From Nocardioides sp. Root1257 (GTDB taxonomy: Bacteria; Actinomycetota; Actinomycetes; Propionibacteriales; Nocardioidaceae), in the NCBI RefSeq assembly GCF_001425175.1, contig NZ_LMDV01000001.1, forward strand, positions 186,001-250,000: a DNA stretch of 64,000 bases, read 5' to 3'. The position numbers and the translations under genes are program-made. This document shows, in pieces, positions 1 to 12,760 of this stretch; within the stretch, counting starts at the first letter, position 1; each line of letters starts with the position of its first letter. The notes below the pieces were generated by a model. That model ran no database searches and had not been told where the DNA came from. It worked only from the letters and a program-made list of their open reading frames with translations.

Positions 1-1
1 C

Positions 2-520
2 GGCCCGGGCATGGTGCAGCGCTGGCAGGAGCCCGACCAGGAGCAGGTCGCGGTGACCCTCGTGCGTGAGGGCGAGGTGCCGGACGGCTGGCGGCACGTG
101 TTCGACGGCATCGACGGGCAGGACCAGCCGGTCTCCCTGATCCACGAGGACACCGAGCCGCTGCGCCGGATGGCCGTCTTCGACATCCTCGTCAACAACG
201 CGGACCGCAAGGGCGGTCACGTGCTCGAGATGACCGACGGGCACCGGTACGGCGTGGACCACGGCGTCACGTTCCACGCCGAGCACAAGCTCCGGACCGT
301 CCTGTGGGGCTGGCTGGGGGAGCCGCTGTCGGCCGAGGAGCTCGCCGGGGTCGAGCGGGTGCGCACCGCGCTGCGCGGCCCGCTCGGCGACGCCCTGGCC
401 CAGCACCTGACGGACTTCGAGATCGACGCGCTGCACCGGCGTACGGCGCGGCTGGCCGAGCGCGCCGTCCTCCCGGCGCCGCGTGGCGAGTGGCCGGCCA
501 TCCCGTGGCCGCCCTTCTGA
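2..520 (+). CDS. TIGR03843/SCO1664-family protein (5' truncated by window edge)
   Basis: The reading frame is open from the first bases (G-P-G before the first Met at 11), so the true start lies outside the window. The visible 172 residues contain RMAVFDILVNNADRKGGHVL and YGVDHGVTFH, a nucleotide-binding-like core resembling PI3/PI4-kinase or HipA folds. As I know the family, it often sits directly upstream of mshC in actinobacteria, as here (24 nt gap). The biochemical function is not known to me, and a role linked to mycothiol is only suggested by position. Confidence 0.75.
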   Translation, partial: GPGMVQRWQEPDQEQVAVTLVREGEVPDGWRHVFDGIDGQDQPVSLIHEDTEPLRRMAVFDILVNNADRKGGHVLEMTDGHRYGVDHGVTFHAEHKLRTVLWGWLGEPLSAEELAGVERVRTALRGPLGDALAQHLTDFEIDALHRRTARLAERAVLPAPRGEWPAIPWPPF

Positions 521-531
521 TCCTCAGTCGC

Positions 532-544
532 TAGGCTTCCCGAC
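532..544 (+). promoter_or_regulatory. Leaderless -10 of mshC
   Basis: The hexamer TAGGCT is followed by 7 nt and then the ATG at 545, so transcription is predicted to begin at the start codon. No Shine-Dalgarno is visible. No clear -35 is seen. Confidence 0.55.
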
Positions 545-1783
545 ATGCGAGCGTGGGCTTCTCCGGACATCCCGACCCTGCCGGTGGCAGGCCCGCCGGT
601 GGCGGTGCACGACACGCCGTCGGGTGGGCTGGTCACGACCACCCCGGACGGAGCGGCGCGCATGTACGTCTGCGGCATCACGCCGTACGACGCCACCCAC
701 CTGGGGCACGCGAACACCTACGTCGCCTTCGACCTGCTCAACCGTGCGTGGCGCAACGCCGGGCACGAGGTCACCTACGTCCAGAACGTCACCGACGTCG
801 ACGACCCCCTGCTGGAGCGCGCCGAGAAGGTGCACGTCGACTGGGTGGAGCTCGCCGAGCGCGAGACCGAGCTGTTCCGCCAGGACATGACAGCGCTGCG
901 GGTCCTCCCGCCCGCCCACTACATCGGTGCGGTCGAGTCGATCCCGCTGGTGGTCGAGCTGATCCGCCGCCTCGAGGAGGCCGGCTCGGTCTACCGGGTC
1001 GAGGACGACCTCTACTTCTCGGTGACCGCCGACCCGGCGTTCGGCGCCGAGTCGGGCTGGACCCGCGAGAAGATGCTCGAGTTCTACCCCAACCGCGGCG
1101 GAGACCCGGACCGGCCCGGCAAGAAGGACCCGCTCGACTGCGTCGTGTGGCGCGGTGAACGCGAGGGCGAGCCGTCGTGGCCCAGCCCGTGGGGTCCCGG
1201 TCGTCCCGGCTGGCACGTCGAGTGCACGGCGATCGCCCAGGAGCACCTCGGCGGCGCCTTCGACGTGCAGGGTGGCGGCAGCGACCTGGTCTTCCCGCAC
1301 CACGAGATGTGTGCGGGGCATGCCCAGGTCGCCGTACCCGGCACGGCGTTCGCGCAGGTCTACAGCCACGGCGGGATGGTCGGCTACGACGGCGAGAAGA
1401 TGTCGAAGTCGCGCGGCAACCTGGTCTTCGTGTCCGCGCTGCGCAACAGCGACGTCGACCCGATGGCGATCCGCCTCGCGCTGATGCGGCACCACTACCG
1501 CTCCGACTGGGAGTGGGTCGACGACGAGCTCTGGACCGCGGTCGACGACCTCGACCGCTGGCGCCGCGCTCTGTCCCTCGGCGCGGGCGCACCGGCGGCT
1601 CCGGTCGTCGCCGAGGTCCTCGCCGCGCTGGCCCAGGACCTGGACGCCCCGACCGCCGTCGCTGCGGTGGACCGCTGGGTGGCCTCCACCCTCGGTACCG
1701 ACGGCCTCGCCGACACCTCCGACCCCGACGCCGCCGTACAGATCCTGGCGGTCCTCGACGCCGCCCTCGGCCTCGCCCTCTGA
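545..1783 (+). CDS. mshC: Cysteine:GlcN-Ins ligase MshC (mycothiol biosynthesis)
   Basis: This enzyme makes the ATP-dependent amide bond between cysteine and GlcN-Ins, the penultimate step of cytosolic mycothiol synthesis. The 412 residues are the usual MshC length. The cysteinyl-tRNA-synthetase-like fold is visible: Cys43 in [10 protein letters not shown] (zinc ligand), the HIGH motif HLGH at about 52-55, [14 protein letters not shown], and the KMSKS motif at about 285-289. The C-terminal anticodon-binding region of CysRS is missing, which separates MshC from CysS. The ATG is chosen because a TAGGCT -10 lies 7 nt upstream. A 59-bp palindromic element follows the stop. Confidence 0.95.
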   Translation: MRAWASPDIPTLPVAGPPVAVHDTPSGGLVTTTPDGAARMYVCGITPYDATHLGHANTYVAFDLLNRAWRNAGHEVTYVQNVTDVDDPLLERAEKVHVDWVELAERETELFRQDMTALRVLPPAHYIGAVESIPLVVELIRRLEEAGSVYRVEDDLYFSVTADPAFGAESGWTREKMLEFYPNRGGDPDRPGKKDPLDCVVWRGEREGEPSWPSPWGPGRPGWHVECTAIAQEHLGGAFDVQGGGSDLVFPHHEMCAGHAQVAVPGTAFAQVYSHGGMVGYDGEKMSKSRGNLVFVSALRNSDVDPMAIRLALMRHHYRSDWEWVDDELWTAVDDLDRWRRALSLGAGAPAAPVVAEVLAALAQDLDAPTAVAAVDRWVASTLGTDGLADTSDPDAAVQILAVLDAALGLAL

Positions 1784-1818
1784 TCCGACCTGTAATTCGG
1801 ACGGTGGCTGTCCGGCAC

Positions 1819-1877
1819 ACGTTTGGTCACCAAGCGCAGACGGGATCGCTCCCACTCTGTGCTTGGTGACCAAACGT
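1819..1877. repeat. Intergenic palindromic element, locus 1 (inverted)
   Basis: Perfect 17-bp arms (ACGTTTGGTCACCAAGC at 1819-1835, its complement at 1861-1877) enclose a 25-nt centre in which GCAGA/TCTGT extends the stem and GGGATCGCTCCC forms the tip. It lies between the convergent mshC (stop 1783) and PAC2 (stop 1894) genes and could form a hairpin in RNA from either strand. Confidence 0.9.
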
Positions 1878-1893
1878 CGCGCGCGCCGAGCCG

Positions 1894-2742
1894 CTAGTCG
1901 TCGTCCTGCCGACGCTTGAGATACCGCTCGAACTCACGGGCGATCGCCTCTCCGGAGGCCTCGGGGAGCTCGGTGGTGTCCCGGGTCTCCTCGAGCGAGC
2001 GCACGTAGTCGGCGACGTCCTCGTCCTCCTCGGCCAGCTCGTCGACGCCGCGCTCCCAGGCCCGGGCGTCCTCGGGCAGGTCCTCGAGCGGGATGCTCGC
2101 CTCGAGCAGGTCCTCCAGCTGGCCGACCAGGGCCAGCGTCGCCTTCGGGCACGGCGGCTGCGCGACGTAGTGGGGAACTGCGGCCCAGTACGACACGGCC
2201 GGGATGTCGAGCTGCACGCAGGCGTCCTGGAAGACGCCGACGATGCCCGTGGGGCCCTCGTACGTCGACTCCTCGAGCTTGAGCCGGTCGACCAGCTCGG
2301 CCTCGGTCGCGGTGCCGGTCACCGGGATCGGCCGGGTGTGCGGCGTGTCGGCCAGCAGCGCCCCGAGGGTGACCACCAGCTCCGCGCCCAGCTCGTCGCA
2401 GGCCGCGAGCAGCTCCGCGCAGAACCGGCGCCAGCGCATGTTGGGCTCGATCCCGCGGACCAGGATGATGTCGCGGTCGAGCGTCGGCGGCGACGCGATC
2501 GCGATCTGCGTGCTCGGCCAGGTGACCCGGCGGTGCCCGTTGACGTCGACACCGACGCTCGGGCGGTTCACCTGGAAGTCGTAGTAGTCCTCCGGGTCGA
2601 TCGCGCCGACGACGCGGGCGTGCCACACCTTCATCAGGTGGTCGATGGTGGAGGAGGCGGCGTCGGCAGCGTCGTTCCAGCCCTCGAACGCCGCGATGAC
2701 GATCGGATTCACCAGGCCCGACACGTCCTCGAGTTCGATCAC
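1894..2742 (-). CDS. PAC2-family protein
   Basis: The predicted 282-residue protein starts VIELEDVSGLVNPIVIAAFEGWNDAADAA, the typical start of actinobacterial PAC2-domain proteins, and contains EDYYDFQVNRP and a C-terminal acidic and charged tail. PAC2 is named after a eukaryotic proteasome assembly chaperone. The bacterial homologues are conserved, and a link to the proteasome locus 8 kb away is speculative. The GTG at 2742 was chosen from family N-termini. GGAGGA abuts it directly, which is too close for a normal ribosome-binding site, so the start is somewhat uncertain. Confidence 0.85.
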   Translation of the reverse strand: MIELEDVSGLVNPIVIAAFEGWNDAADAASSTIDHLMKVWHARVVGAIDPEDYYDFQVNRPSVGVDVNGHRRVTWPSTQIAIASPPTLDRDIILVRGIEPNMRWRRFCAELLAACDELGAELVVTLGALLADTPHTRPIPVTGTATEAELVDRLKLEESTYEGPTGIVGVFQDACVQLDIPAVSYWAAVPHYVAQPPCPKATLALVGQLEDLLEASIPLEDLPEDARAWERGVDELAEEDEDVADYVRSLEETRDTTELPEASGEAIAREFERYLKRRQDDD

Positions 2743-2809
2743 TCCTCCAGCGTAGTCCGCTCGCGGATTTCTGCCGCCCGGACGCTCGGTGTCACGATCT
2801 GGGAATCCG

Positions 2810-2838
2810 TTCCAAGGTGTGGACCGGGTTCCTAGGCT
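2810..2838 (+). promoter_or_regulatory. Promoter of metH
   Basis: TTCCAA (2810-2815), a 17-bp spacer and TAGGCT (2833-2838) form a housekeeping-type promoter. The predicted mRNA starts near 2845, leaving a leader of about 34 nt with AGAGGAG just before the GTG. No cobalamin riboswitch fits in or before this leader. Confidence 0.5.
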
Positions 2839-2878
2839 TGACCCCTGGACCGCAGCGCGCGGTCCGAGAGGAGATCCC

Positions 2879-6614
<3,736 letters not shown>

Positions 6615-6622
<8 letters not shown>

Positions 6623-7277
6623 CGTTTCGGCGCCGCGTGCCGTCCTCTGGGACATGGACGGCACCCTGGTGGACACCGAGCCGTACTGGATCGACACCGA
6701 GTTCGAGATCGCCGAGCGGCACGGCGGCACCTGGAGTCACGCGCACGCGCTCAACCTGGTGGGCAACGACCTCCTCGACTCCGGCCGCTACATCCGTGAG
6801 CACATGGGCATCGAGCCGTCCGCCGAGCAGATCGTCGAGGAGCTCCTCGACGGGGTCGTGGCGCGGGTCGAGCAGGACGTCCCGTGGCGCCCGGGCGCGC
6901 GCGAGATGCTCGAGCGGCTGTCGGCGGCGGGTACGCCGTGCGCGCTGGTCACCATGTCCTACCAGCGGTTCGTCGCGCCGATCCTCGCGCAGCTGCCGCC
7001 CGAGACCTTCCGCGTCATCGTCACCGGGGACGTCGTGGAGTTCGGCAAGCCGCACCCCGAGCCCTACCTGACCGCCGCCGCCGCACTCGGCCTCGCACCC
7101 GGCGACTGCCTCGCGGTCGAGGACTCCAACACCGGCGCCAAGTCGGCCGAGAGCGCCGGGTGCCTCGTGCTCGTCGTCGAGAACCACGTCCCCGTCCTCG
7201 CCGGGGAGCGTCGCGTCTTCGCGGAGTCGCTCGTGGGCGTCGACCTGGCCGAGGTCTGGTCGGCGTACCACCGCTGA
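6615..7277 (+). CDS. HAD-superfamily phosphatase
   Basis: The 220-residue protein carries HAD motif I ([13 protein letters not shown]), with the two aspartates for phosphoenzyme formation and acid catalysis, a threonine-containing motif II region (ALVTMSYQ), Lys in FGKPHPEPY and motif [17 protein letters not shown]. It belongs to the phosphoglycolate phosphatase/beta-phosphoglucomutase-like group; the substrate cannot be told. The start codon overlaps the metH stop by 8 nt, so it is probably translated from the metH transcript. Confidence 0.88.
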
Positions 7278-7295
7278 CTGCGTCCTGGCCGTCCC

Positions 7296-7358
7296 CGCCG
7301 TTTGGTCACCAAGCGCAGACGGGATCGCTCCCACCCTGCGCTTGGTGACCAAACGGCG
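7296..7358. repeat. Intergenic palindromic element, locus 2 (longest arms)
   Basis: This is the most perfect copy: 23-bp arms without a mismatch (7296-7318 and 7336-7358) around a 17-nt tip containing GGGATCGCTCCC. It lies between the convergent HAD gene (stop 7277) and RecB-like gene (stop 7372). Confidence 0.92.
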
Positions 7359-7371
7359 CGCGGCCGACGCG

Positions 7372-8262
7372 TCAGTCGGGCAGATCCGGCCCCTCGAGGT
7401 CGACCGGCTCGGCCCGCGCTGGCAGCGGCGGGGGAGTGCCGCCCCAGGCCGGGCAGATGGCTTGGTGCGCGCACCAGGAGCAGAGCCGGCTCTTGTTGGG
7501 GCGCCAGTCCCCGGACTCCTCGGCCAGTCGGACGGCCTGCCAGACGGCCTCGACCTTGCGCTGGGTGGCGAGCAGGTCCCGCTCCTCGGGGACGTAGCGG
7601 AGGATCTGGGCGTTGCCGAGGTAGACGAGCTGCAGCATCGCGGGCACCACGCCGCGGGTCTTCCAGATGACCAGGGCGTAGAACTTCATCTGGAAGAGCG
7701 CCTTGGCCTCGAACATCTCCGACGGCGCGTTGCCCGACTTGTAGTCGACCACCCGGATCGAGCCGTCGGGAGCGACGTCGATGCGGTCGACGAAGCCGCG
7801 GAGCAGCAGCTTGGAGTCGAGCAGCGCCTCGACGTACAGCTCGCGCTCCGCCGGTTCGAGCCGGCTCGGGTCCTCGAGCGAGAAGTAGCGCGACAGCACG
7901 GTGCGGCAGTTCGCCAGCCAGGCCGTGATCTCCGGACCGTCGTCGGCACCGAGCATCTCGCGCAGGTCGGGCTCCTGCTCGACGAGCGCCTCCCATGCCG
8001 GGACCAGCATCTCGTCGGCGCGTTGCGGGGTGCGCTCGATCGCCGGAAGGTCGAAGAGGTCTTCGAGCACCTTGTGGATCACGGTGCCGCGGACCGCGTC
8101 GGGCGAGAACGGCTCCGGGAGCTTGTCGATGGTGCGGAACCGGTACAGCAGGGGACAGCTCATGAAGTCGCCGGCCCGACTCGGCGACAGCGCACCGAGG
8201 ACGTCGACGCCGTCGACGGGCGTCGACACCCGGATCGCCGGCGACTCCTGCTCCACACCCAC
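7372..8262 (-). CDS. RecB-family PD-(D/E)XK exonuclease with Fe-S cluster
   Basis: The 296 residues match the stand-alone RecB/AddB/Cas4-type nuclease. GTVIHKVLEDLF supplies the early histidine, GFVDRID the aspartate and VVDYKSG the D-x-K catalytic pair. One cysteine near residue 36 (SCPLL) and three near the C-terminus (CSWCAHQAICPAW) are spaced as in the 4Fe-4S staple of AddB and Cas4. It probably acts in DNA repair. In actinobacteria this gene commonly neighbours the arc/tRNA-methyltransferase region. Divergent from the site-2 protease gene. Confidence 0.88.
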   Translation of the reverse strand: MGVEQESPAIRVSTPVDGVDVLGALSPSRAGDFMSCPLLYRFRTIDKLPEPFSPDAVRGTVIHKVLEDLFDLPAIERTPQRADEMLVPAWEALVEQEPDLREMLGADDGPEITAWLANCRTVLSRYFSLEDPSRLEPAERELYVEALLDSKLLLRGFVDRIDVAPDGSIRVVDYKSGNAPSEMFEAKALFQMKFYALVIWKTRGVVPAMLQLVYLGNAQILRYVPEERDLLATQRKVEAVWQAVRLAEESGDWRPNKSRLCSWCAHQAICPAWGGTPPPLPARAEPVDLEGPDLPD

Positions 8263-8300
8263 GCCGTCACCCTAGGCGAGCCCGCCGACGCTCCCTCGGC

Positions 8301-8312
8301 TAGCCTCGCTGC
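8301..8312 (+). promoter_or_regulatory. Leaderless -10 of the site-2 protease gene
   Basis: TAGCCT is followed by 6 nt and the GTG at 8313. No ribosome-binding site is present. Confidence 0.5.
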
Positions 8313-9449
8313 GTGCCCGACTCGCCCGCCCGTCCCCGGCCGTCGGGCACCTTCAAGATCGGCACCATCGCGGGCAGCGACGTCCTGGTCTCGTCGTCCT
8401 GGTTCGTCGTCGCCGGGCTGATCGCCGTGATCGTCTCGCCGCGGATCGAGGCGTCGTCGCCCGGGATCGGGGCGTGGAAGTACGTCGCCGGCTTCGCCTT
8501 CGCGGTGATCCTCTACCTGTCCGTCCTGCTCCACGAGGCGTCGCACGCCCTGATGGCCCGCCGCCTGGGCTTCCCCGTCGGCGACATCACCCTCCACTTC
8601 CTCGGCGGCATGACGTCGATCGAGGGGGAGGCCCGCAAGCCGCGCCAGGAGTTCCTGATCGCTGTCGTCGGACCGCTCACGTCCCTGGCCGTGGGCGTGG
8701 TGGCGCTGGGTCTCTGGTTCGTCACGCCCGACGGCCTGCTCCTGGTCGCGGTCGAGGGGCTCGCCGGCGCCAACCTCCTCGTCGGGCTCCTCAACCTCGT
8801 TCCCGGCCTGCCCCTCGACGGCGGGCGGGTCCTCAAGTCGGCCGTCTGGAAGTTCTCCGGCAACGTCCACCGCGGCACCATCGTCGCCGGATGGGGCGGT
8901 CGGGTGACCGCGGTCGCGGCGATCGGCTACCCCCTGGTCCAGTCTCGCCTCACGGGCGTCGACCCGAGCATCCTCGACTTCGGCCTGGCGGTCATCGTTG
9001 CCGCCTTCCTGTGGTCCGGCGCCACGGCTGCGATGTCCTCGGCCCGGATCCGAAGCCGGCTGCCGCACCTGGTCGCGCGGACCCTGGCGCGCCGTACCCT
9101 CGCCGTCCCCGGCGACCTGCCGCTCGCAGAGGCCGTACGTCGTGCGCAGGAGGCCGAGGCCGGAAGCCTGATCACGGTCACCTCCGCCGGCGAGCCGGTC
9201 GGCATCGTCAGCGAGGCGGCGCTCGACGCCACGCCGGAGGAGCGCAGGCCGTGGATCGCGACGTCGGCGGTCGCCCGCTCGCTCGACGACGGGCTCCGTC
9301 TTCCTGCCGAGATCGCCGGTGAGGACCTGGTCATGGCGATCACCCGCCACCCTGCCGCCGAGTACCTCCTGGTCGAGGAGGACGGCTCCGTCCTCGGGGT
9401 TCTCACCACCGCCGATGTCGATAGGGCCTTCCAGCAGGGCGGCCACTAG
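8313..9449 (+). CDS. Site-2 protease family M50 membrane metallopeptidase
   Basis: The 378-residue polytopic membrane protein has the zinc site HEASH in LLHEASHALMARR and the second-ligand motif NLVPGLPLDGGRVL of M50 peptidases. At least five hydrophobic segments lie in residues 20-240. The soluble C-terminal part (about 255-375) looks like paired CBS motifs (PAAEYLLVEEDGSVLGVLTTADV). Such enzymes cleave membrane-bound substrates such as anti-sigma factors; the substrate here is unknown. Its stop codon TAG forms part of the -10 hexamer of the next gene. Confidence 0.88.
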   Translation: MPDSPARPRPSGTFKIGTIAGSDVLVSSSWFVVAGLIAVIVSPRIEASSPGIGAWKYVAGFAFAVILYLSVLLHEASHALMARRLGFPVGDITLHFLGGMTSIEGEARKPRQEFLIAVVGPLTSLAVGVVALGLWFVTPDGLLLVAVEGLAGANLLVGLLNLVPGLPLDGGRVLKSAVWKFSGNVHRGTIVAGWGGRVTAVAAIGYPLVQSRLTGVDPSILDFGLAVIVAAFLWSGATAAMSSARIRSRLPHLVARTLARRTLAVPGDLPLAEAVRRAQEAEAGSLITVTSAGEPVGIVSEAALDATPEERRPWIATSAVARSLDDGLRLPAEIAGEDLVMAITRHPAAEYLLVEEDGSVLGVLTTADVDRAFQQGGH

Positions 9450-9459
9450 TGTTCCGGGG
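9447..9459 (+). promoter_or_regulatory. Leaderless -10 of the tRNA methyltransferase gene
   Basis: TAGTGT begins with the stop codon of the upstream gene and is followed by 7 nt and a GTG at 9460. Confidence 0.5.
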
Positions 9460-10446
9460 GTGTCCGACACCCCCGACGCCAGCTCGGCAGCCGACCCTGC
9501 CGACTCCGCCCCCGACGTAGCCACCCAGGCGTGGTCCGGGGTGCACCGCGGCCCACTGCGAGCCGGGGAGTGGGTACGGCTGCTGGACGGCAAGGGCCGG
9601 CGCCACAACATCTGCCTGGAGCCCGGGAAGACGTTCCACACCAACCGCGGCGGGATGTCGCACGACGACCTGATCGGCCGCGAAGAGGGATTCACGATCA
9701 CCTCGACCTCGGGCGGCGAGTATCTCGTGTTCCGTCCGCTGCTCTCCGAGTTCGTGGTCTCGATGCCGCGCGGGGCTGCCGTCGTCTACCCGAAGGACGC
9801 CGCGCAGATCGTCGCGTTCGCGGACATCTTCCCGGGCGCGCACGTCGTCGAGGCCGGTGTCGGGTCGGGTGCCCTGACCTGCTCGCTGCTGCGCGCGGTA
9901 GGCCCGTTCGGTCGCGTGTCGTCGTACGAGCGCCGCGAGGAGTTCGCCGACGTCGCCCGCCGCAATGTCGAGCAGTTCTTCGGCGCGCCGGAGGGCGAGA
10001 CCCACCCGGCGTGGCAGCTGACCGTCGGCGACCTCGCCGAGGCGCTCCCGGCATCCGGCGAGCGCGCCGACCGGATCATCCTCGACATGCTCGCGCCGTG
10101 GGAGTGCCTGGACGCCGCCGCCGACGCGCTCTGGCCCGGCGGCATCGTCTGCGCATACGTCGCCACGACCACCCAGCTGTCGCGGTTCGTGGAGACCGTG
10201 CGCGTGCACGGCGGGTTCACGGAGCCGCAGGCCTGGGAGTCGCTCGTGCGCGACTGGCACGTCGAGGGTCTCGCGGTGCGGCCCGGCCACAAGATGATCG
10301 GGCACACCGCCTTCCTCGTCACCGCCCGCCGGATGGCGCCGGGGGAGAAGGCACCGATGAAGAAGCGTCGGCCGGCTCCGGGCGCGTACGGCGTCGACTA
10401 CACCGGTCCGCGTCCTGCCGACGTCCCGGACGAGCCTGTCGAGTAG
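9460..10446 (+). CDS. trmI: tRNA (adenine-N1)-methyltransferase, TrmI type
   Basis: It methylates A58 in the T-loop of tRNA with SAM, as a tetramer. The 328 residues include an N-terminal oligonucleotide-binding-like domain, the SAM-binding motif VVEAGVGSGALTCSLLRAVG, and the catalytic-site region ILDMLAPWECLD with the conserved aspartate. The C-terminus is proline and lysine rich (KKRRPAPGAYG), as in actinobacterial homologues. Synteny with arc downstream is typical. The GTG at 9460 was chosen because of the leaderless -10 in front of it. Confidence 0.92.
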   Translation: MSDTPDASSAADPADSAPDVATQAWSGVHRGPLRAGEWVRLLDGKGRRHNICLEPGKTFHTNRGGMSHDDLIGREEGFTITSTSGGEYLVFRPLLSEFVVSMPRGAAVVYPKDAAQIVAFADIFPGAHVVEAGVGSGALTCSLLRAVGPFGRVSSYERREEFADVARRNVEQFFGAPEGETHPAWQLTVGDLAEALPASGERADRIILDMLAPWECLDAAADALWPGGIVCAYVATTTQLSRFVETVRVHGGFTEPQAWESLVRDWHVEGLAVRPGHKMIGHTAFLVTARRMAPGEKAPMKKRRPAPGAYGVDYTGPRPADVPDEPVE

Positions 10447-10459
10447 GTCACCGGCTCCG

Positions 10460-10517
10460 ACGTTTGGTCACCAACCGCAGAGTTCCGCCGAGATTTCTGC
10501 GCTTGGTGACCAAACGG
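10460..10517. repeat. Intergenic palindromic element, locus 3 (inverted, divergent core)
   Basis: Arms CGTTTGGTCACCAA and complement are perfect over 14 bp and extend to 21 bp with one mismatch (CCGCAGA against TCTGCGC). The core is not GGGANCGCTCCC but AT-richer. It lies 14 nt after the trmI stop and upstream of arc. Confidence 0.85.
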
Positions 10518-10607
10518 TGGACGCGGACCGACCCCGCCAACGCCGAGTCGCGTCCAAAACGTGACCAACTCCGCGAAATGACTACGCCGGACGGCCATTG
10601 CCGCGGG

Positions 10608-10628
10608 TAGGGTCGATGACACAGGAGG
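10608..10628 (+). promoter_or_regulatory. Promoter -10 and ribosome-binding site of arc
   Basis: TAGGGT (10608-10613) predicts a start near 10620, and AGGAGG (10623-10628) lies 8 nt before the ATG at 10637. This is a short-leader mRNA and argues against the in-frame ATG at 10616. Confidence 0.5.
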
Positions 10629-10636
10629 TGGCGCTG

Positions 10637-12391
10637 ATGTCGACATCCGAAGGCGTTTCCAGCGCGGGCGGTCGTTCCCCCGCGGAGCTCGCTGAGCAGG
10701 TCCGGTTCCTGGAGGCCGAGGTCTCCGATCTCCGCCTGCGACTGAGCGAGAGCCCGTCGGGCTCGCGCGGCCTGGAGCTGCGGCTCGCCGACGCGCAGCG
10801 GTCCCTCGCCGGGCTGACCTCCCAGAACGAGCGTCTGGCCCAGACCCTGCGCGAGGCCCGCGACCAGATCATGAAGCTCAAGGAGGAGGTCGACCGGCTG
10901 GCACAGCCGCCCGCCGGCTTCGGCACCTTCCTGAGCCGCAACGAGGACGACTCCATCGACGTCTTCACCGGTGGCCGCAAGCTGCGGGTCAACGTGAGCC
11001 CGAGCGTCGACCTCGACACGCTCCAGCGTGGCCAGGAGGTCATGCTCAACGAGGCGCTCAACGTCGTCGCCGCCCTCGAGTTCGAGAAGGTCGGCGAGGT
11101 CGTGATGTTCAAGGAGCTGCTCGCCGACGGCGACCGCGTCCTGGTCATCGCGAACGCCGACGAGGAGCGCGTCGTCCGCCTGGCCGAGCCGCTGCGCACC
11201 CAGACGATCCGCGCCGGCGACTCGCTGCTGCTCGACGCCCGTTCCGGCTACGTCTACGAGAAGGTCCCGAAGTCCGAGGTCGAGGAGCTCGTCCTCGAGG
11301 AGGTCCCGGACATCGCGTACGAGTCGATCGGTGGCCTGTTCGGCCAGATCGAGCAGATCCGCGACGCCGTCGAGCTGCCCTACCTGCACCCCGAGCTGTT
11401 CAAGGAGCACGAGCTCAAGCCGCCCAAGGGCGTGCTGCTCTACGGCCCTCCCGGCTGCGGCAAGACACTGATCGCCAAGGCGGTCGCCAACTCGCTCGCC
11501 AAGAAGGTCGCCGCCAAGACGGGCCAGGAGGGGAAGTCCTACTTCCTGAACATCAAGGGCCCCGAGCTGCTCAACAAGTACGTCGGCGAGACCGAGCGGC
11601 ACATCCGCCTGGTCTTCCAGCGGGCTCGTGAGAAGGCCAGCGAGGGTACGCCGGTCATCGTGTTCTTCGACGAGATGGACTCGCTCTTCCGCACCCGCGG
11701 CTCCGGTGTCTCCTCGGACGTCGAGAACACCATCGTCCCCCAGCTGCTCAGCGAGATCGACGGCGTCGAGCTCCTCGAGAACGTCCTGGTGATCGGTGCC
11801 TCCAACCGCGAGGACATGATCGACCCGGCGATCCTGCGGCCCGGCCGCCTCGACGTGAAGATCAAGATCGAGCGCCCCGACGCGGAGTCCGCCCGCGACA
11901 TCTTCAGCAAGTACCTCACGGCGACGCTGCCGCTGCACGCCGACGACCTCGCCGAGTTCGGTGGCGACAAGGACGCCTGCGTCGCCGGGATGATCCGGGC
12001 GACCGTCGAGCGGATGTACACCGAGACCGAGGAGAACCGCTTCCTCGAGGTCACCTACGCGAACGGCGACAAGGAGGTCCTGTACTTCAAGGACTTCAAC
12101 TCGGGCGCGATGATCCAGAACATCGTCGACCGCGCCAAGAAGATGGCGATCAAGGACCTCCTCGACCACGACCAGAAGGGCCTCCGGGTCTCGCACCTGC
12201 TCCAGGCGTGCGTGGACGAGTTCAAGGAGAACGAGGACCTGCCCAACACGACCAACCCCGACGACTGGGCCCGCATCTCCGGCAAGAAGGGCGAGCGGAT
12301 CGTCTTCATCCGCACGCTCATCACCGGCAAGCAGGGCACCGAGCCGGGCCGGTCGATCGACACAGTGTCCAACACGGGTCAGTATCTGTAG
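10637..12391 (+). CDS. arc: Proteasome-associated AAA+ ATPase (ARC/Mpa)
   Basis: The hexameric ring ATPase unfolds pupylated proteins and threads them into the 20S core. The 584 residues show an N-terminal coiled coil (about 15-80) that captures Pup, the tandem OB interdomain, and one AAA+ module with Walker A GPPGCGKT at 270-277, Walker [10 protein letters not shown] near 341 and SRH-type [19 protein letters not shown]. The C-terminus ends GQYL, the penultimate-tyrosine motif that docks on PrcA and opens the gate. The ATG at 10637 is favoured by AGGAGG. Confidence 0.97.
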   Translation: MSTSEGVSSAGGRSPAELAEQVRFLEAEVSDLRLRLSESPSGSRGLELRLADAQRSLAGLTSQNERLAQTLREARDQIMKLKEEVDRLAQPPAGFGTFLSRNEDDSIDVFTGGRKLRVNVSPSVDLDTLQRGQEVMLNEALNVVAALEFEKVGEVVMFKELLADGDRVLVIANADEERVVRLAEPLRTQTIRAGDSLLLDARSGYVYEKVPKSEVEELVLEEVPDIAYESIGGLFGQIEQIRDAVELPYLHPELFKEHELKPPKGVLLYGPPGCGKTLIAKAVANSLAKKVAAKTGQEGKSYFLNIKGPELLNKYVGETERHIRLVFQRAREKASEGTPVIVFFDEMDSLFRTRGSGVSSDVENTIVPQLLSEIDGVELLENVLVIGASNREDMIDPAILRPGRLDVKIKIERPDAESARDIFSKYLTATLPLHADDLAEFGGDKDACVAGMIRATVERMYTETEENRFLEVTYANGDKEVLYFKDFNSGAMIQNIVDRAKKMAIKDLLDHDQKGLRVSHLLQACVDEFKENEDLPNTTNPDDWARISGKKGERIVFIRTLITGKQGTEPGRSIDTVSNTGQYL

Positions 12392-12430
12392 CAGTTCTCG
12401 TACGGCGCGGAGCAGCACTCGGGAGGAACC

Positions 12431-12616
12431 ATGATGTTCTGGCTCATCGCAGGAGTGGTCGCGGTCGTCCTGTTCGCCATCGCATGGTGGGCGAGCGGCC
12501 GGGCGACGGGCAGGCGGGGGCGCCCGGATCCAGGCGCCGAGACGAACCGCGGCTGGGCCACCGCCCAGGCGCTGATCAACCGCGACACCACGGCTGGCGG
12601 CGGCCCCGGCATGTGA
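12431..12616 (+). CDS. Small single-pass membrane protein, unknown function
   Basis: A 61-residue ORF with a clear GGGAGGA ribosome-binding site 4 nt before the ATG. Residues 3-22 form one transmembrane helix (WLIAGVVAVVLFAIAWWASG), followed by an arginine-rich and glycine-rich soluble tail. It lies 39 nt downstream of arc and could be cotranscribed. I do not recognise the family. Confidence 0.6.
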   Translation: MMFWLIAGVVAVVLFAIAWWASGRATGRRGRPDPGAETNRGWATAQALINRDTTAGGGPGM

Positions 12617-12664
12617 CCGTTCACCCGGCGTTTACCTGGCCCGGACGCCGGGCACGGTCACCTC

Positions 12665-12757
12665 ATGCTGTGGATGCTAGTGCTGCTGATCGGGCTGCTC
12701 GCCGCCTCGGTGAGCTGGCGGATGACCCGCCGCGCGTACGACGACTCCCGCTACTGA
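12665..12757 (+). CDS. Candidate 30-residue membrane micropeptide
   Basis: The ORF reads MLWMLVLLIGLLAASVSWRM followed by TRRAYDDSRY and TGA. It is one hydrophobic helix with a basic, polar tail, the topology of many real bacterial micropeptides. No ribosome-binding site is seen; CACGGT six nt upstream is only a weak -10 match. It is the second small membrane ORF between arc and the YbaK gene. Supported by composition and position only. Confidence 0.35.
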   Translation: MLWMLVLLIGLLAASVSWRMTRRAYDDSRY

Positions 12758-12760
12758 CCG

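Noticed and set aside
2743..2878. Cobalamin riboswitch upstream of metH
   Set aside because: The region is only 136 nt, the predicted leader is about 34 nt, and no B12-box-like sequence was seen.
10616..10637. Earlier arc start at ATG 10616
   Set aside because: The predicted transcript begins at about 10620, and AGGAGG is placed correctly only for the ATG at 10637.
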